NCBI RefSeq assembly: GCF_000154985.1
Contig: NZ_DS572691.1
Location: forward strand, 80,902 to 144,901
Length of the DNA stretch: 64,000 nt
Reading direction: 5' to 3'
Source: Streptococcus infantarius subsp. infantarius ATCC BAA-102
GTDB taxonomy: Bacteria; Bacillota; Bacilli; Lactobacillales; Streptococcaceae
The notes under the pieces were generated by a model. It saw only the letters and a list, made by a program, of their open reading frames with translations, was not told the origin of the DNA and did no database searches. Positions 1-8,183 of the stretch are shown here, one piece after another. Both the position numbers and the translations under genes were made by a program. The stretch's first letter is position 1. Every line of letters begins with the position of its first letter.

Positions 1-603
1 CTTATCCAATATGGTTTTACGTGATGTCAATCATTTTGTAGAGGAAGTACTTTTAAAGATCATGCAAAAAGATTTCCATGTGATGCTTGACGACCTTCGT
101 GGAGTCAAGGAAAAAATTGATGATTTAGACTCAAAAATATCAACGTCCGGTTCACTCAGACCAACGTTTGGTGATTTATTAACTCTTCAAAAATACATGA
201 TAGCTTTGTCAACAACTTATAAAGCTAACCATAAAGCGCTTGATTTCATTAAAAAAATTTCACAACTATTGACGATATTGATTTTAGTACTAAAAAAATA
301 ATTGATGAGTTATATGATACAAGTGATACAATGGATAGAATCATTTTAGGTTACAGCCAATATTTGGATAATTTGGAAAATATGATAAACAATATGATTT
401 CGTATCAGCTAAACATGATTATGAAAACCCTAACCGAGATATCAATTGTTTTGACTATTCCAGCAATGATTTTTGGTTTTTGGGGAATCAATGTCCATGT
501 CCCGTTTGAAAAGTCTTCTTATGGTGTTTTAGCCGTATTGATTATCTCTGCTATACTAAGTCTAATTTGCTGGTTTTTGCTGAGACGCAAAACATATTTG
601 TAA
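1..603 (+). pseudogene. CorA-family Mg2+ transporter remnant, partial and frameshifted
   Basis: Two consecutive reading frames (11-301 and about 255-603) together give the C-terminal half of a CorA-type divalent cation channel: a long helical stalk region, then two hydrophobic segments around GFWGIN, which takes the place of the family YGMN signature. The frame changes near the A-rich run at 250-270; reading on in the second frame restores continuity (STKKIIDELYDTSDTMDR). The 5' end lies outside the window. The altered signature and the frameshift argue for a dead gene. A complete corA lies at 34708-35652, so the function is probably covered. Confidence 0.75.
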
Positions 604-724
604 AGTATTTGTGATACCCCAGTATGATTTAAAGCAGAATTTCTTTGTTGGCTTATTAAAAGGCTGATTCCTTTCAATAATTGAATAGCTTCAGCGGCTA
701 CCTTCACAGTATGAGAGTTAGAAT

Positions 725-1131
725 ATTCAAAGGGCGCTGATGTCAAGATTATGGACAGTATCATCAGCTTTTGAAGCAACATCATGAAGATCAGCCATTG
801 ATTATTGTTGCTGGTGGAATTGGCATTACACCGTTTATATCTATTGCTCAAATGGCAGTGGAAAGACAACAAACAGTGACGTTTCTTTACTCAACTAAAC
901 ACGAAAAGGATGCTATTTATTTAGATGAATTGACGAAGTTTAATCAAAGCGATATTTATTTCAAACATCAAGTAGGGCGGTTTTCTGATACACAAATTGT
1001 GGACATAATGTAAAAAAATGGTATCTATTTGCTAGCTGGTCCGCATGCCATGACCAAATATTGGCGAAATTTTTTTGAAAAATAGAGGCGTGGTGGATAG
1101 CAGTATTTATTTTGAACCCTTTGAGTGGTAA
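725..1131 (+). pseudogene. Ferredoxin/ferric-reductase-like NAD-binding domain remnant
   Basis: The frame beginning near 755 encodes LIIVAGGIGITPFISIA, the classic nucleotide-binding motif of FNR-like flavin reductases, then a typical FLYSTKHEKDA strand. TAA at 1011-1013 interrupts it; the same frame continues as NGIYLLAGPHAMTKYW, the expected AGP..M motif of the family, to a stop near 1083. A +1 frame then supplies a C-terminal tail ending in EPFEW at 1131. Upstream, GADVKIM is recognisable in another frame. The gene therefore has at least one nonsense codon and two frameshifts and has lost its FAD domain. The family passes electrons from NAD(P)H to an acceptor; none is likely here. Confidence 0.75.
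733..752 (+). repeat. Left copy of a 20-bp perfect inverted repeat
   Basis: GGCGCTGATGTCAAGATTAT here is found as its exact reverse complement at 1710-1729. Similarity stops on both sides. The left copy overlaps the decayed reductase coding region. Confidence 0.8.
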
Positions 1132-1226
1132 GCCGATAAGCTATTAGCAGCTATTAATGTAAAGGAAAGCACATTATGTTAACTCGAAATTACTAACAAT
1201 TCTAATGTTAGAAAGGTAGACAAAAA

Positions 1227-1568
1227 ATGAGGCTATGGCACGAATCGTTAATTACAAAATTACCACGTCAACAATTGCTTGGACAACATAGAGAGTGCTG
1301 TGCACTTCGTGGCGGCGGGTGGGGGAAAAGGCACGCAACAGTGGATTATGTCTTTATTTACTCTCCATATAAATTGTTTAGATACCACAAATTAGTTATG
1401 ACGGAGATGTTAAATCGCGGATACAAACCGAATGAAAATTGGCTAAATCCTTTGTATCGTGGAAATAATATGATTCCTTATAAGTCCCTGCCTATTGAAG
1501 TATCAACTTATCCTATTTATCCTGAACACGACCATAATTATTTAATTGAATGTATTGAAATAAAATAA
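1227..1568 (+). CDS. TIGR02328-type conserved protein, pyrimidine-dimer DNA glycosylase superfamily
   Basis: 113 residues, apparently complete, starting MRLWHESLITKLPRQQLLGQ after a GAAAGG ribosome binding site at 1211-1216. The N-terminal (M)RLWH..LI..LPRQQLLGQHRE block and the WGKRHATVDYVF segment fit the family annotated as TIGR02328, related to T4 endonuclease V-like pyrimidine dimer glycosylases. The biochemical role of the short bacterial members is not established, so repair activity is inference. It stands alone between pseudogenes, with no operon partners, and seems to be an intact survivor in a decaying region. Confidence 0.7.
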   Translation: MRLWHESLITKLPRQQLLGQHRECCALRGGGWGKRHATVDYVFIYSPYKLFRYHKLVMTEMLNRGYKPNENWLNPLYRGNNMIPYKSLPIEVSTYPIYPEHDHNYLIECIEIK

Positions 1569-1900
1569 AAACATCATTCGTTGTGGGGTTACACACGAAC
1601 AATTGCACAAGACTTATAAGAGATATTTTCTAAGTATAAGTTTAATTTTGGATAAAAGAGTTATAAATAGAGTGAAAATAATTAGTAATAGACAAGTTGT
1701 CTTTGGAAAATAATCTTGACATCAGCGCCGTCCACATAAAAAGTATTTATCTAAAATCAACTTTAATACTATTAACAATGAAAAGGAATATTTATAATTA
1801 TCTGGTTATGTACTAGTTACCAGACTAGGTTGTCGCTACATTTGAATTTGAAAAAGGTCTATAATTACATAATAACCCCTCAAAAAGACTATTAAAGAAG
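1569..1900. other. Non-coding stretch, no gene recognised
   Basis: AT-rich sequence with stops in all frames. It contains the right copy of the 20-bp inverted repeat (1710-1729) and a weak CTGGT...ACCAG inverted repeat near 1802-1822. The 9-mer AGTTACCAG occurs here (near 1814) and again at 1912. No promoter or RNA family was recognised. Confidence 0.5.
1710..1729 (-). repeat. Right copy of the 20-bp perfect inverted repeat
   Basis: ATAATCTTGACATCAGCGCC is the reverse complement of 733-752. The pair brackets about 1 kb that includes the reductase remnant and the TIGR02328 gene. No transposase lies between. Confidence 0.8.
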
Positions 1901-1941
1901 CCCATGTTATCCAGTTACCAGGTAATGGGGGTTGTTTTTTT
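1901..1941 (+). terminator. Putative intrinsic terminator
   Basis: Interrupted stem CCCA..TTA/TAATGGG (901-909 with 923-929 of the 1000s block) followed by a T tract at 1935-1941. Probably the end of the transcript of the TIGR02328 gene. Confidence 0.45.
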
Positions 1942-1979
1942 ATAAAATGATATAATACTCCCTAGATAGGAGAAAACGT

Positions 1980-2195
1980 ATGTCTAGACAAAAAAGGTCG
2001 AGTAGACATTCTAAGAAAAGAAAGCTTGTCTCTTGTTTTTTTGGTTTACATGGGAGTGTTTGTACTTTTTTTAAAAGGGTAGAAATACTGGAAAAAGATT
2101 GTAGAGGTATTAAAAAAAAGAAAATGTGGCAGTTCTTGATATCGAGCATGGCTATTCTATATTTTCAACAAAAGAAGAAGCTTAAGCAGAGTTGA
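1980..2195 (+). pseudogene. Small membrane protein remnant, several frameshifts
   Basis: TATAAT at about 1949-1954 and AGGAG just before ATG 1980 give good start signals. The frame begins with a basic tail (MSRQKRSSRHSKKRKLV). It then reads through low-quality sequence, whereas the +1 frame gives a clean transmembrane helix (LSLVFLVYMGVFVLFL), and a third frame near 2134-2180 gives VAVLDIEHGYSIFSTKEEA before a stop. This points to a short single-pass membrane protein broken by at least two indels. The family is not recognised. The 71-residue translation of the open frame is probably not a functional product. Confidence 0.5.
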
Positions 2196-2216
2196 TCTAC
2201 TGCTTAAGCTTTTTTA
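2178..2216. terminator. Bidirectional intrinsic terminator
   Basis: Perfect 12-bp stem AAGCTTAAGCAG / CTGCTTAAGCTT (2178-2189 with 2200-2211) and a T run to 2215. The stop codon of the convergent acetyltransferase gene (2204-2206) lies inside the hairpin, so it can serve both strands. Confidence 0.9.
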
Positions 2217-2656
2217 CTTATTAAGGATTTTTCAACCGTAATGTGTTGGATACCAGCTTCTTCGAAGATTTGGCCGACTTCTTGATAGCCATTATTGAGA
2301 TAGAACTTAAGTGCCCTTAGTTGAGCATGGAGAGAAATAGATTTGAAGCCCTGCTCTTGAGCGAAATCTTCAGCCTCTTTTAGGAGGATGCTACCCAGAC
2401 CTTGACCTTGGTAGTTATCGAGCACGGCCATGCGTTGGAGTGTAACTTGTGTCAAGTCTATGTTAGGAAGTAGTCGTACGGTTGCTGTAGCCTGGCCCTT
2501 GTCATCATAGAGGACAAAGTGAATGCAGTAGGCTTCATTGGCATCAATATCGACGGAGCGAGGAACTCCTTGGACCTTAACGAAAACGGTGTTTCGAATA
2601 GCCACAGCATCTAGATAAGTCTCTGAAAGTGTATCTCTTGTATGTTTGATAATCAT
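2204..2656 (-). CDS. GNAT family N-acetyltransferase
   Basis: 150 residues from the preferred start MIIKHTRDTL at 2656; 12 further upstream codons are open, but they overlap a TATAAT box at 2673-2678 and so are unlikely to be translated. The acetyl-CoA binding motif A is visible as LQRMAVLDNYQGQGLGSILLKEAE (Q-G-Q-G-L-G), with conserved ALKFYLNNGYQEVG near the C terminus, typical of ElaA/GNAT-type acetyltransferases. The fold transfers acetyl from acetyl-CoA to an amine; the substrate cannot be read from sequence. The gene seems monocistronic and ends inside the bidirectional hairpin at 2178-2211. Confidence 0.8.
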   Translation of the reverse strand: MIIKHTRDTLSETYLDAVAIRNTVFVKVQGVPRSVDIDANEAYCIHFVLYDDKGQATATVRLLPNIDLTQVTLQRMAVLDNYQGQGLGSILLKEAEDFAQEQGFKSISLHAQLRALKFYLNNGYQEVGQIFEEAGIQHITVEKSLISKKA

Positions 2657-2706
2657 AGGAATAGTGTAGCAAAGATTATAGTCTATCATCAAGTTTTTGA
2701 TAGGTT

Positions 2707-3489
2707 TTATGCTTTAATTTTTCGGCTGTTTGCATCTTGGATAGGACGGTTATTTTCAAATCCAAGAGTTTGGGAGAATTTTTCCACCTGTTCCTTACTG
2801 ACAGTTTCTTGGCTTTTGAAGACAATCCAGTTAACACCTTCAGTACAAGGTGGTGTTGTCAATGAGCCTTCAAAGTTGTAATAGTCCTTGTTTTCAGGAT
2901 AGAAATCATCAAGTGAGATAGCCTGAGATAAATCCGTTTCAGTATTGGCGGCTTGAGGCATTTTATCCCAGGTTAATTGCAAGGCTTGGCTTTTATCTCC
3001 ATAGTTATAGAGAACTGAGACAACTGTGATTTTTCCATTATCCGTCTTGTAGACGAAATGCCCTTCGAGAGGATAGGTTTTGCCATCTATTTCATTCTCA
3101 GCTGGTGCGTGAAAATGGAATTGTTGCAACTTGTAAACTTCCTTACCAATTGTTAGGGTATTCTTTGGATTTTTAAAGCTGACTTCAATGGTGTGACCAT
3201 TGTTCTTAACATGGGCTTCTGATTCTTGATTATTAAGGTTTAGTTCTGGAAGATCAACGTCCTCAGCTCCTGTGATATTAATGGGAGATTGTTCCTTACC
3301 CGTCTTGCTGAGTTCACAATCTTTAGAAAGGTCACCCCAATGTTCAGGACCAGTTATACCCGTATAGCCCCATTGGACCTCTTAAGACTTAGAGGTTTTA
3401 CTTTTAGTTTCAGACTGGAAGGCTACGAGTAGGATGGTAGCTGCTATAAGAGACAATAATCCAATTAGCTTAAAACTTTTCTTATTCAT
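2707..3489 (-). pseudogene. cah: Alpha-class carbonic anhydrase with an early nonsense codon
   Basis: From ATG 3489 (GGGAGAAAAG upstream) the frame encodes a signal peptide (MNKKSFKLIGLLSLIAATIL), then TAA at 3382-3384 (codon 36), after which the same frame continues for about 224 more codons. All alpha carbonic anhydrase landmarks follow: EHWGDLS, a Cys before QSPINI, QFHFHAPAEN (two zinc histidines), EGHFVYK (third histidine), and LTTPPCTEGVNW with the second disulfide Cys. Family members hydrate CO2 outside the cell membrane. Apart from the single stop the gene looks intact, so it is either a recent pseudogene or a sequencing error. Internal initiation would yield an unexported protein. 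Confidence 0.85.
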
Positions 3490-3715
3490 CTTTTCTCCCT
3501 ATAGGCTGTTATTTTTGTCATGACTGCTAGTTGACCTGTTATTTGTAAACTAGCAGTCAGACGGTGACAGGGTGTTATTTCTCTAAGGTACTTCTGAAAG
3601 TGAAGTGTTTGGAGAAACCGAACAGAAACACCTTTATTTTATAGATAATATGAAAGATAGTCGAATATAAATTATAGTTTATTTAGAAAATTATAATGAA
3701 AAGCAAGTGTTTTAC

Positions 3716-3745
3716 AAAAAGAAAAGAACTCGCTATTGCGAGCTC
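3716..3745 (-). terminator. Intrinsic terminator of pflB
   Basis: Stem GAACTCGC-TATT-GCGAGCTC (3726-3745), followed on the minus strand by a U tract from the A-rich run at 3716-3725. It lies 10 bp beyond the pflB stop codon. Confidence 0.85.
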
Positions 3746-3755
3746 TTTATTCATT

Positions 3756-6065
3756 TTATCCCAAAGCATCATCCATTGAAAGAACTTCGTGGAAGACACG
3801 TTGTGTCAATTCAGTTTTTTGTTCTGGAGTGAGGTATTTAGTGTTTACACAGTATCCAGAGATACGAACGATAACATCTTCACCATTCATAATCTTGTCA
3901 TAAACATCTTTAAGGTCCATGACGTTCAAGTTAACGTGTTGTCCACCGTTTTCGAAGTAACCATCAAGGATAGTTACCAAGTTATCAACTTGTTCATCAA
4001 ATGTCTTACCAAGAGCGCGTGGAGAAACTTGAGTTGTAAGTGAGATACCATCTGCAGCATATGAGAAGTCAAGGCTTGCAAGAGAGTTCAAGTTTTGTAA
4101 CCAACCACCACGAGCTTTGTTAGATGGGTTGGCACCTGGTGAGAAGAATTCAAGTTTAGAAAGGTTTACGGTACCATCTTCGTTGAGGTAAACACCTTTG
4201 TGAACTGGAGAGTTACCAGTTTGTTTAGAGTAAGCAACGTTTGAAGTGATTGTAAGAAGTGAAACTGTAGCTTCTGCATCTTTGTAGAGTTTGTGGCTAC
4301 GAAGACGAGTAGTGTAAGCCTCTACCAACCATTCGGCAAGTTCGTTAGAACGAGGGTCATCTTCACCCCAACGAGGGAAGTCACCAGTTGTTTCGTAGTC
4401 GTAGATGTAACCATCTTCGTCACGGATTGGTTTAACGGTAGCATATTTGATTGCTGACAAAGTATCAACGGTATTAGCGAAACCACAGATACCGAATCCC
4501 ATGTTGGCACGTTGTTTAGTTGGCAAGAATGCCATTTGAACAGCTTCGTAGTTGTATTTATCAGTCATGTAGTGAATGATGTTAAGAGCATCTACGTAAG
4601 TTGAAGTCAACCAATCAAGAGATTTTTCAAAGTTAGCTTTAACAGTTTCGAAATCAAGGATTTCGTCACGAACTGGTTCGATGTCAAATACTTTGTAGTC
4701 TTTGTGAACATCATCGTAACCACCGTTTAAACCAGTAAGAAGAGCTTTAAGGACGTTTACACGAGCACCAAAGTATTGGATGTTGTGACGTTGTTCTTCG
4801 TTTTCTGGGTCAAGTGGTGATACACAACATGAGATACATGACATTTCACCATAACCGTCTTTAGCCATTGTTGTTACACCTTCGTATTGGATTGAAGAGT
4901 GTTTGTGTGACATTTTCATACAGTAGCGACGGAATGAATATGGCAATTTATCAGTCCAAAGAACTGTCAAGTTTGGTTCTGGAGCGTTACCGATGTTGTC
5001 AAGTGTGTGCAAGAAACGGTAGTCCATTTTAGTAACACGGTGACGACCGTCAGCACCCATACCAGCCATAGACGTAGTGATGAATGTTGGGTCACCAGAG
5101 TAAAGTTCGTCGTAAGCTTTAGTACGAGCAAATTTTACAGTACGAAGTTTCAAGACAAAGTCATCAACAAATTCTTGGATTTCTGATTCTGTGAAAGTAC
5201 CACGAGCAAGGTCACGTTCAGCAAAGATATCAAGAACGATTGGCACACGTCCAAGAGAAGTAGCAGCACCGTTGATAACACGACATACGGCCATGAAGGC
5301 GATGTTTACCCATTGGATAGCTTCTTTAACGTTCATGGCTGGTTTACGGACATCAACACCGTAAAGATCACCAAGTTTAACAACTTCACCAAGAGCTTGG
5401 TATTGCATGTTAACTTCTTCGCGCAGACGAATAGATTCTTCGTCGATTTCAGTGATAGCGTTCCAGTCGTTAACTTTTTCTTGCATCAAGTAGTCTGCAC
5501 CATAAAGAGCAAGACGAGCATAAACACCGATGATACGTCCACGTGAGTAAGCATCTGGAAGACCAGTTACTGTGTGAGCGTGACGGGCACGGCGGATATT
5601 AGATGTATAAGCGCGGAAAATTCCGTCATTTACTGTAGTAGTGTATTTTGTGAAAATTTCATGAACAGCAGGATCTGGTTCATAACCATGTTCTTTAAGT
5701 GCTGTTTCTGCCATACGGATACCACCTTTTGGCATGAAATTCAATTTGAACAACTCATCATTTTGAATACCGTAGATTAATTCATCGTCTTTTGAAATAT
5801 AGCCGGCAGGAATATCTGCGATTGATGTTGGACGAGTGTCCATTGGGAAACGAGTTGCTTCGTATTTAGCTTTAGTGTCTTCAATGATTTTCTTGATTTT
5901 AAGAGAGCGTTCAGTAGCTGGTGCTAAGAAGCTTTCATCACCATCATATGGTGTGTAGTTAGCTTGAACGAAGCGAGAAACGCTGGCTTTTTCTTTCCAG
6001 TCAGTACCTTTAAAGCCTTCCCAGGCTTTTTCAAAAACATCTGCATTTGTTTTAACAGTCGCCAT
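3756..6065 (-). CDS. pflB: Pyruvate formate-lyase (formate C-acetyltransferase)
   Basis: 769 residues, normal for streptococcal PFL. The enzyme cleaves pyruvate with CoA to acetyl-CoA and formate in anaerobic mixed-acid fermentation in the cytoplasm. The paired active-site cysteines are in [12 protein letters not shown] and the glycyl-radical site is near the C terminus in [19 protein letters not shown]. The start is fixed by TAAGGAGAAATCTCATT before ATG 6065. It is monocistronic with its own terminator; the activating enzyme PflA is not in the window. A cre-like palindrome lies about 70-80 bp upstream (6133-6148), which fits the known CcpA control of pfl in streptococci. Confidence 0.97.
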   Translation of the reverse strand: MATVKTNADVFEKAWEGFKGTDWKEKASVSRFVQANYTPYDGDESFLAPATERSLKIKKIIEDTKAKYEATRFPMDTRPTSIADIPAGYISKDDELIYGIQNDELFKLNFMPKGGIRMAETALKEHGYEPDPAVHEIFTKYTTTVNDGIFRAYTSNIRRARHAHTVTGLPDAYSRGRIIGVYARLALYGADYLMQEKVNDWNAITEIDEESIRLREEVNMQYQALGEVVKLGDLYGVDVRKPAMNVKEAIQWVNIAFMAVCRVINGAATSLGRVPIVLDIFAERDLARGTFTESEIQEFVDDFVLKLRTVKFARTKAYDELYSGDPTFITTSMAGMGADGRHRVTKMDYRFLHTLDNIGNAPEPNLTVLWTDKLPYSFRRYCMKMSHKHSSIQYEGVTTMAKDGYGEMSCISCCVSPLDPENEEQRHNIQYFGARVNVLKALLTGLNGGYDDVHKDYKVFDIEPVRDEILDFETVKANFEKSLDWLTSTYVDALNIIHYMTDKYNYEAVQMAFLPTKQRANMGFGICGFANTVDTLSAIKYATVKPIRDEDGYIYDYETTGDFPRWGEDDPRSNELAEWLVEAYTTRLRSHKLYKDAEATVSLLTITSNVAYSKQTGNSPVHKGVYLNEDGTVNLSKLEFFSPGANPSNKARGGWLQNLNSLASLDFSYAADGISLTTQVSPRALGKTFDEQVDNLVTILDGYFENGGQHVNLNVMDLKDVYDKIMNGEDVIVRISGYCVNTKYLTPEQKTELTQRVFHEVLSMDDALG

Positions 6066-6132
6066 AATGAGATTTCTCCTTAAATTCTAGTAACAAGTCA
6101 TCTATTACATTTACAAGTATAAGTTTAGCACA

Positions 6133-6148
6133 AAGGAAGCGTTTTCCC
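6133..6148. promoter_or_regulatory. cre-like CcpA site upstream of pflB
   Basis: AAGGAAGCGTTTTCCC resembles the catabolite-response element consensus WTGNAARCGNWWWCAW, with mismatches at the second position and at the end. It has an internal GGAA...TTCC dyad. An adjoining CCCAAT...ATTGGG inverted repeat spans 6146-6164. A TATACT box on the minus strand follows before pflB. Confidence 0.5.
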
Positions 6149-6277
6149 AATCGAAAAAATTGGGAAAACAAGAATCTTTTATAGTACAGTTTCATAAAAT
6201 CGGGTAGCTGTACTAGAAATTTGTAAGTTTTGCTTGAAAGCAATGAAAATTGTTATAATAGAGTTAGAAAGGACTGG

Positions 6278-7372
6278 ATGATGCTTATTTTTCCATTAAT
6301 TAATGACACTTCTCGAAAAATTATTCACATTGACATGGATGCCTTTTTTGCATCAGTGGAAGAAAGAGATAATCCAGACCTCAAAGGGAAGCCTGTGATT
6401 ATCGGTTCTGATCCGCGTAAGACAGGTGGACGAGGCGTCGTATCGACATGTAACTATGAAGCCAGAAAATTCGGCGTTCATTCTGCCATGTCTTCAAAAG
6501 AAGCTTACGAGCGTTGTCCACAGGCTATTTTTATTTCTGGAAATTATCAGAAATACCGAGAAATCGGAATGCAAATTCGTGAGATTCTCAGACGTTACAC
6601 AGATCTTGTTGAGCCCATGTCGATTGATGAGGCTTACTTGGATGTGACTGAAAATAAGCGTGGCACCAAGTCAGCGATTAAAATCGCTAAAATGATTCAA
6701 TATGATATTTGGCAAGAAGTTCGCTTGACTTGTTCAGCCGGTGTCTCTTATAACAAATTTCTAGCTAAACTAGCTTCGGATTATGATAAACCGAAAGGTT
6801 TAACCTTAGTATTGCCAGAAGATGCGCAGGATTTCTTGAAAAAATTACCAATTGAAAAGTTTCATGGTGTTGGTAAAAAATCAGTTGAAAAACTACATCA
6901 AATGGGTGTTTTTACGGGGGCGGATTTATTAGAAATACCAGAGATGACCTTGATTGATCATTTCGGGCGCTTTGGTTATGATTTGTACCGTAAAGCGCGA
7001 GGTATTTCAAATTCACCAGTCAGACCCAATCGTATTCGAAAATCTATTGGGAGTGAACGGACCTACAGTAAATTACTGTACAAGGATGCTGATATTAAGT
7101 CGGAGATTTCAAAAAATACACGTCGAGTTGTGGACAGCTTAATGCGAAATAATAAAGTTGGTCGCATTGTTGTTTTGAAGGTTCGATACGCGGATTTTTC
7201 GACTTTAACCAAGCGTAAAACACTAGATGAAGTCACCAATGATTTTGAGGTGATTGACCAATCTGCTCATGCGATATTTGACAGCTTAGAAGAATCAAAA
7301 TCTGGTGTGCGTCTTCTGGGGGTTACTATCACGGGATTAGAAGATAATATTCGTCCATTAAATCTCTTTTAA
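6278..7372 (+). CDS. dinB: DNA polymerase IV (Y-family translesion polymerase)
   Basis: About 364 residues from ATG 6278 (or the adjacent ATG 6281); AAAGGA at 6268-6273 and TATAAT at 6254-6259 rule out the open codons before it. Y-family motifs: [19 protein letters not shown] (first catalytic Asp), the [13 protein letters not shown] fingers motif, and [14 protein letters not shown] (the second catalytic Asp-Glu). [20 protein letters not shown] is the thumb helix-hairpin region, and a little-finger domain follows. It performs error-prone bypass of damaged template. The promoter lies very close to the gene, so the 5' leader should be only about 10-15 nt. It is divergent from pflB. Confidence 0.95.
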   Translation: MMLIFPLINDTSRKIIHIDMDAFFASVEERDNPDLKGKPVIIGSDPRKTGGRGVVSTCNYEARKFGVHSAMSSKEAYERCPQAIFISGNYQKYREIGMQIREILRRYTDLVEPMSIDEAYLDVTENKRGTKSAIKIAKMIQYDIWQEVRLTCSAGVSYNKFLAKLASDYDKPKGLTLVLPEDAQDFLKKLPIEKFHGVGKKSVEKLHQMGVFTGADLLEIPEMTLIDHFGRFGYDLYRKARGISNSPVRPNRIRKSIGSERTYSKLLYKDADIKSEISKNTRRVVDSLMRNNKVGRIVVLKVRYADFSTLTKRKTLDEVTNDFEVIDQSAHAIFDSLEESKSGVRLLGVTITGLEDNIRPLNLF

Positions 7373-7373
7373 A

Positions 7374-7416
7374 AATTAAAATACCGTCTTAGCTCAAGTT
7401 CTGAGACGGTATTTGA
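7374..7416. terminator. Bidirectional intrinsic terminator
   Basis: ATACCGTCT / AGACGGTAT stem (7381-7389 with 7404-7412) between dinB and the convergent membrane protein gene. The U tract is strong on the minus strand (A-rich 7370-7380) and weaker on the plus strand. Confidence 0.8.
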
Positions 7417-7427
7417 TTTCTTAAAAG

Positions 7428-7928
7428 TTATTGATTAACACTTTCAGAATCAGTCTCATCGTCTTCTTTGTCTAATAGCTGTGCTGCTTTGTTGTACACA
7501 TAAGCATAAAGCCCCAAAAAGACAAGTGGCAAAACGATATTGAATGGTGAAAGTGGAATATTAAGATATACACTCAAGGCAAAGCTTGCAAGATTGTAAA
7601 CAACAGTATAAATCAAGGCAATGCGGTAAGGTGATAAACTTGGAGCATTGTCTTTGATTTTTAATAAGTTTTTGAATGCTAAAACAGCTACAATGATGTT
7701 AATAACAAGAGCAATAACTGCAATGATAACAATGCCAACATTGGTAGAAGCTTCAAGAATTCGGAATTTCTCAGCATCAAGTTGTTCTTTAAACTTATCA
7801 AGGTTATTAACGACGATATAATGGCTAATAACACTCCAAACTTTGCTTAGCGCAGCAAGAACATTTACCCAAGCGATAAAAAGCGTCCAAGAACGCAAAG
7901 ATTGACGAATTTTTTCATAAGAAACCAT
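7428..7928 (-). CDS. Multi-pass membrane protein of unknown function
   Basis: 166 residues with about four hydrophobic segments (roughly residues 12-32, 58-88, 105-124 and 129-147) and an acidic C-terminal tail (DKEDDETDSESVNQ). AGGAGG precedes ATG 7928 with suitable spacing. No catalytic motif or named family was recognised. It stands alone between dinB and recD2, with its own terminator. An integral cytoplasmic-membrane protein is all that can be supported. Confidence 0.7.
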   Translation of the reverse strand: MVSYEKIRQSLRSWTLFIAWVNVLAALSKVWSVISHYIVVNNLDKFKEQLDAEKFRILEASTNVGIVIIAVIALVINIIVAVLAFKNLLKIKDNAPSLSPYRIALIYTVVYNLASFALSVYLNIPLSPFNIVLPLVFLGLYAYVYNKAAQLLDKEDDETDSESVNQ

Positions 7929-8140
7929 TTCAAACCTCCTAAAAACAATGGTAATCCTATTATGATAGTACAGATATTATAACACAATTTCCTTATATGT
8001 AAACACTTTTCTGTCAAGAGATGTTATATCAAGAAACCCTTTAGTTTCAAGGATTAAATCGTTTTAAGCCTCTAAATGTTTTAAGTGTAAAGCTATTCTA
8101 TCATCTGAAAATTCATATTTATACAAAATAAATGCATAAG

Positions 8141-8178
8141 AAAAACTAGGAATTTAGTGCTAAATTAACCTAGTTTTT
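8141..8178. terminator. Bidirectional intrinsic terminator of recD2
   Basis: AAAAACTAGG/CCTAGTTTTT with inner AATTTAG/CTAAATT forms a long hairpin flanked by A and T runs, 6 bp past the recD2 stop. No gene was seen at 7929-8140. Confidence 0.9.
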
Positions 8179-8183
8179 TATTA

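Noticed and set aside
771-1013. Stand-alone 80-residue NAD-binding protein
   Set aside because: The same frame continues with family-specific motifs beyond the TAA, and the FAD domain is missing, so it is a fragment of a larger dead gene.
733-1729. Insertion sequence bounded by terminal inverted repeats
   Set aside because: No transposase or remnant lies between the repeats, and one copy sits inside the coding sequence of a reductase remnant.
6230-6277. Upstream start for dinB at 6230
   Set aside because: It would precede the TATAAT box at 6254-6259; the ribosome binding site points to 6278/6281.
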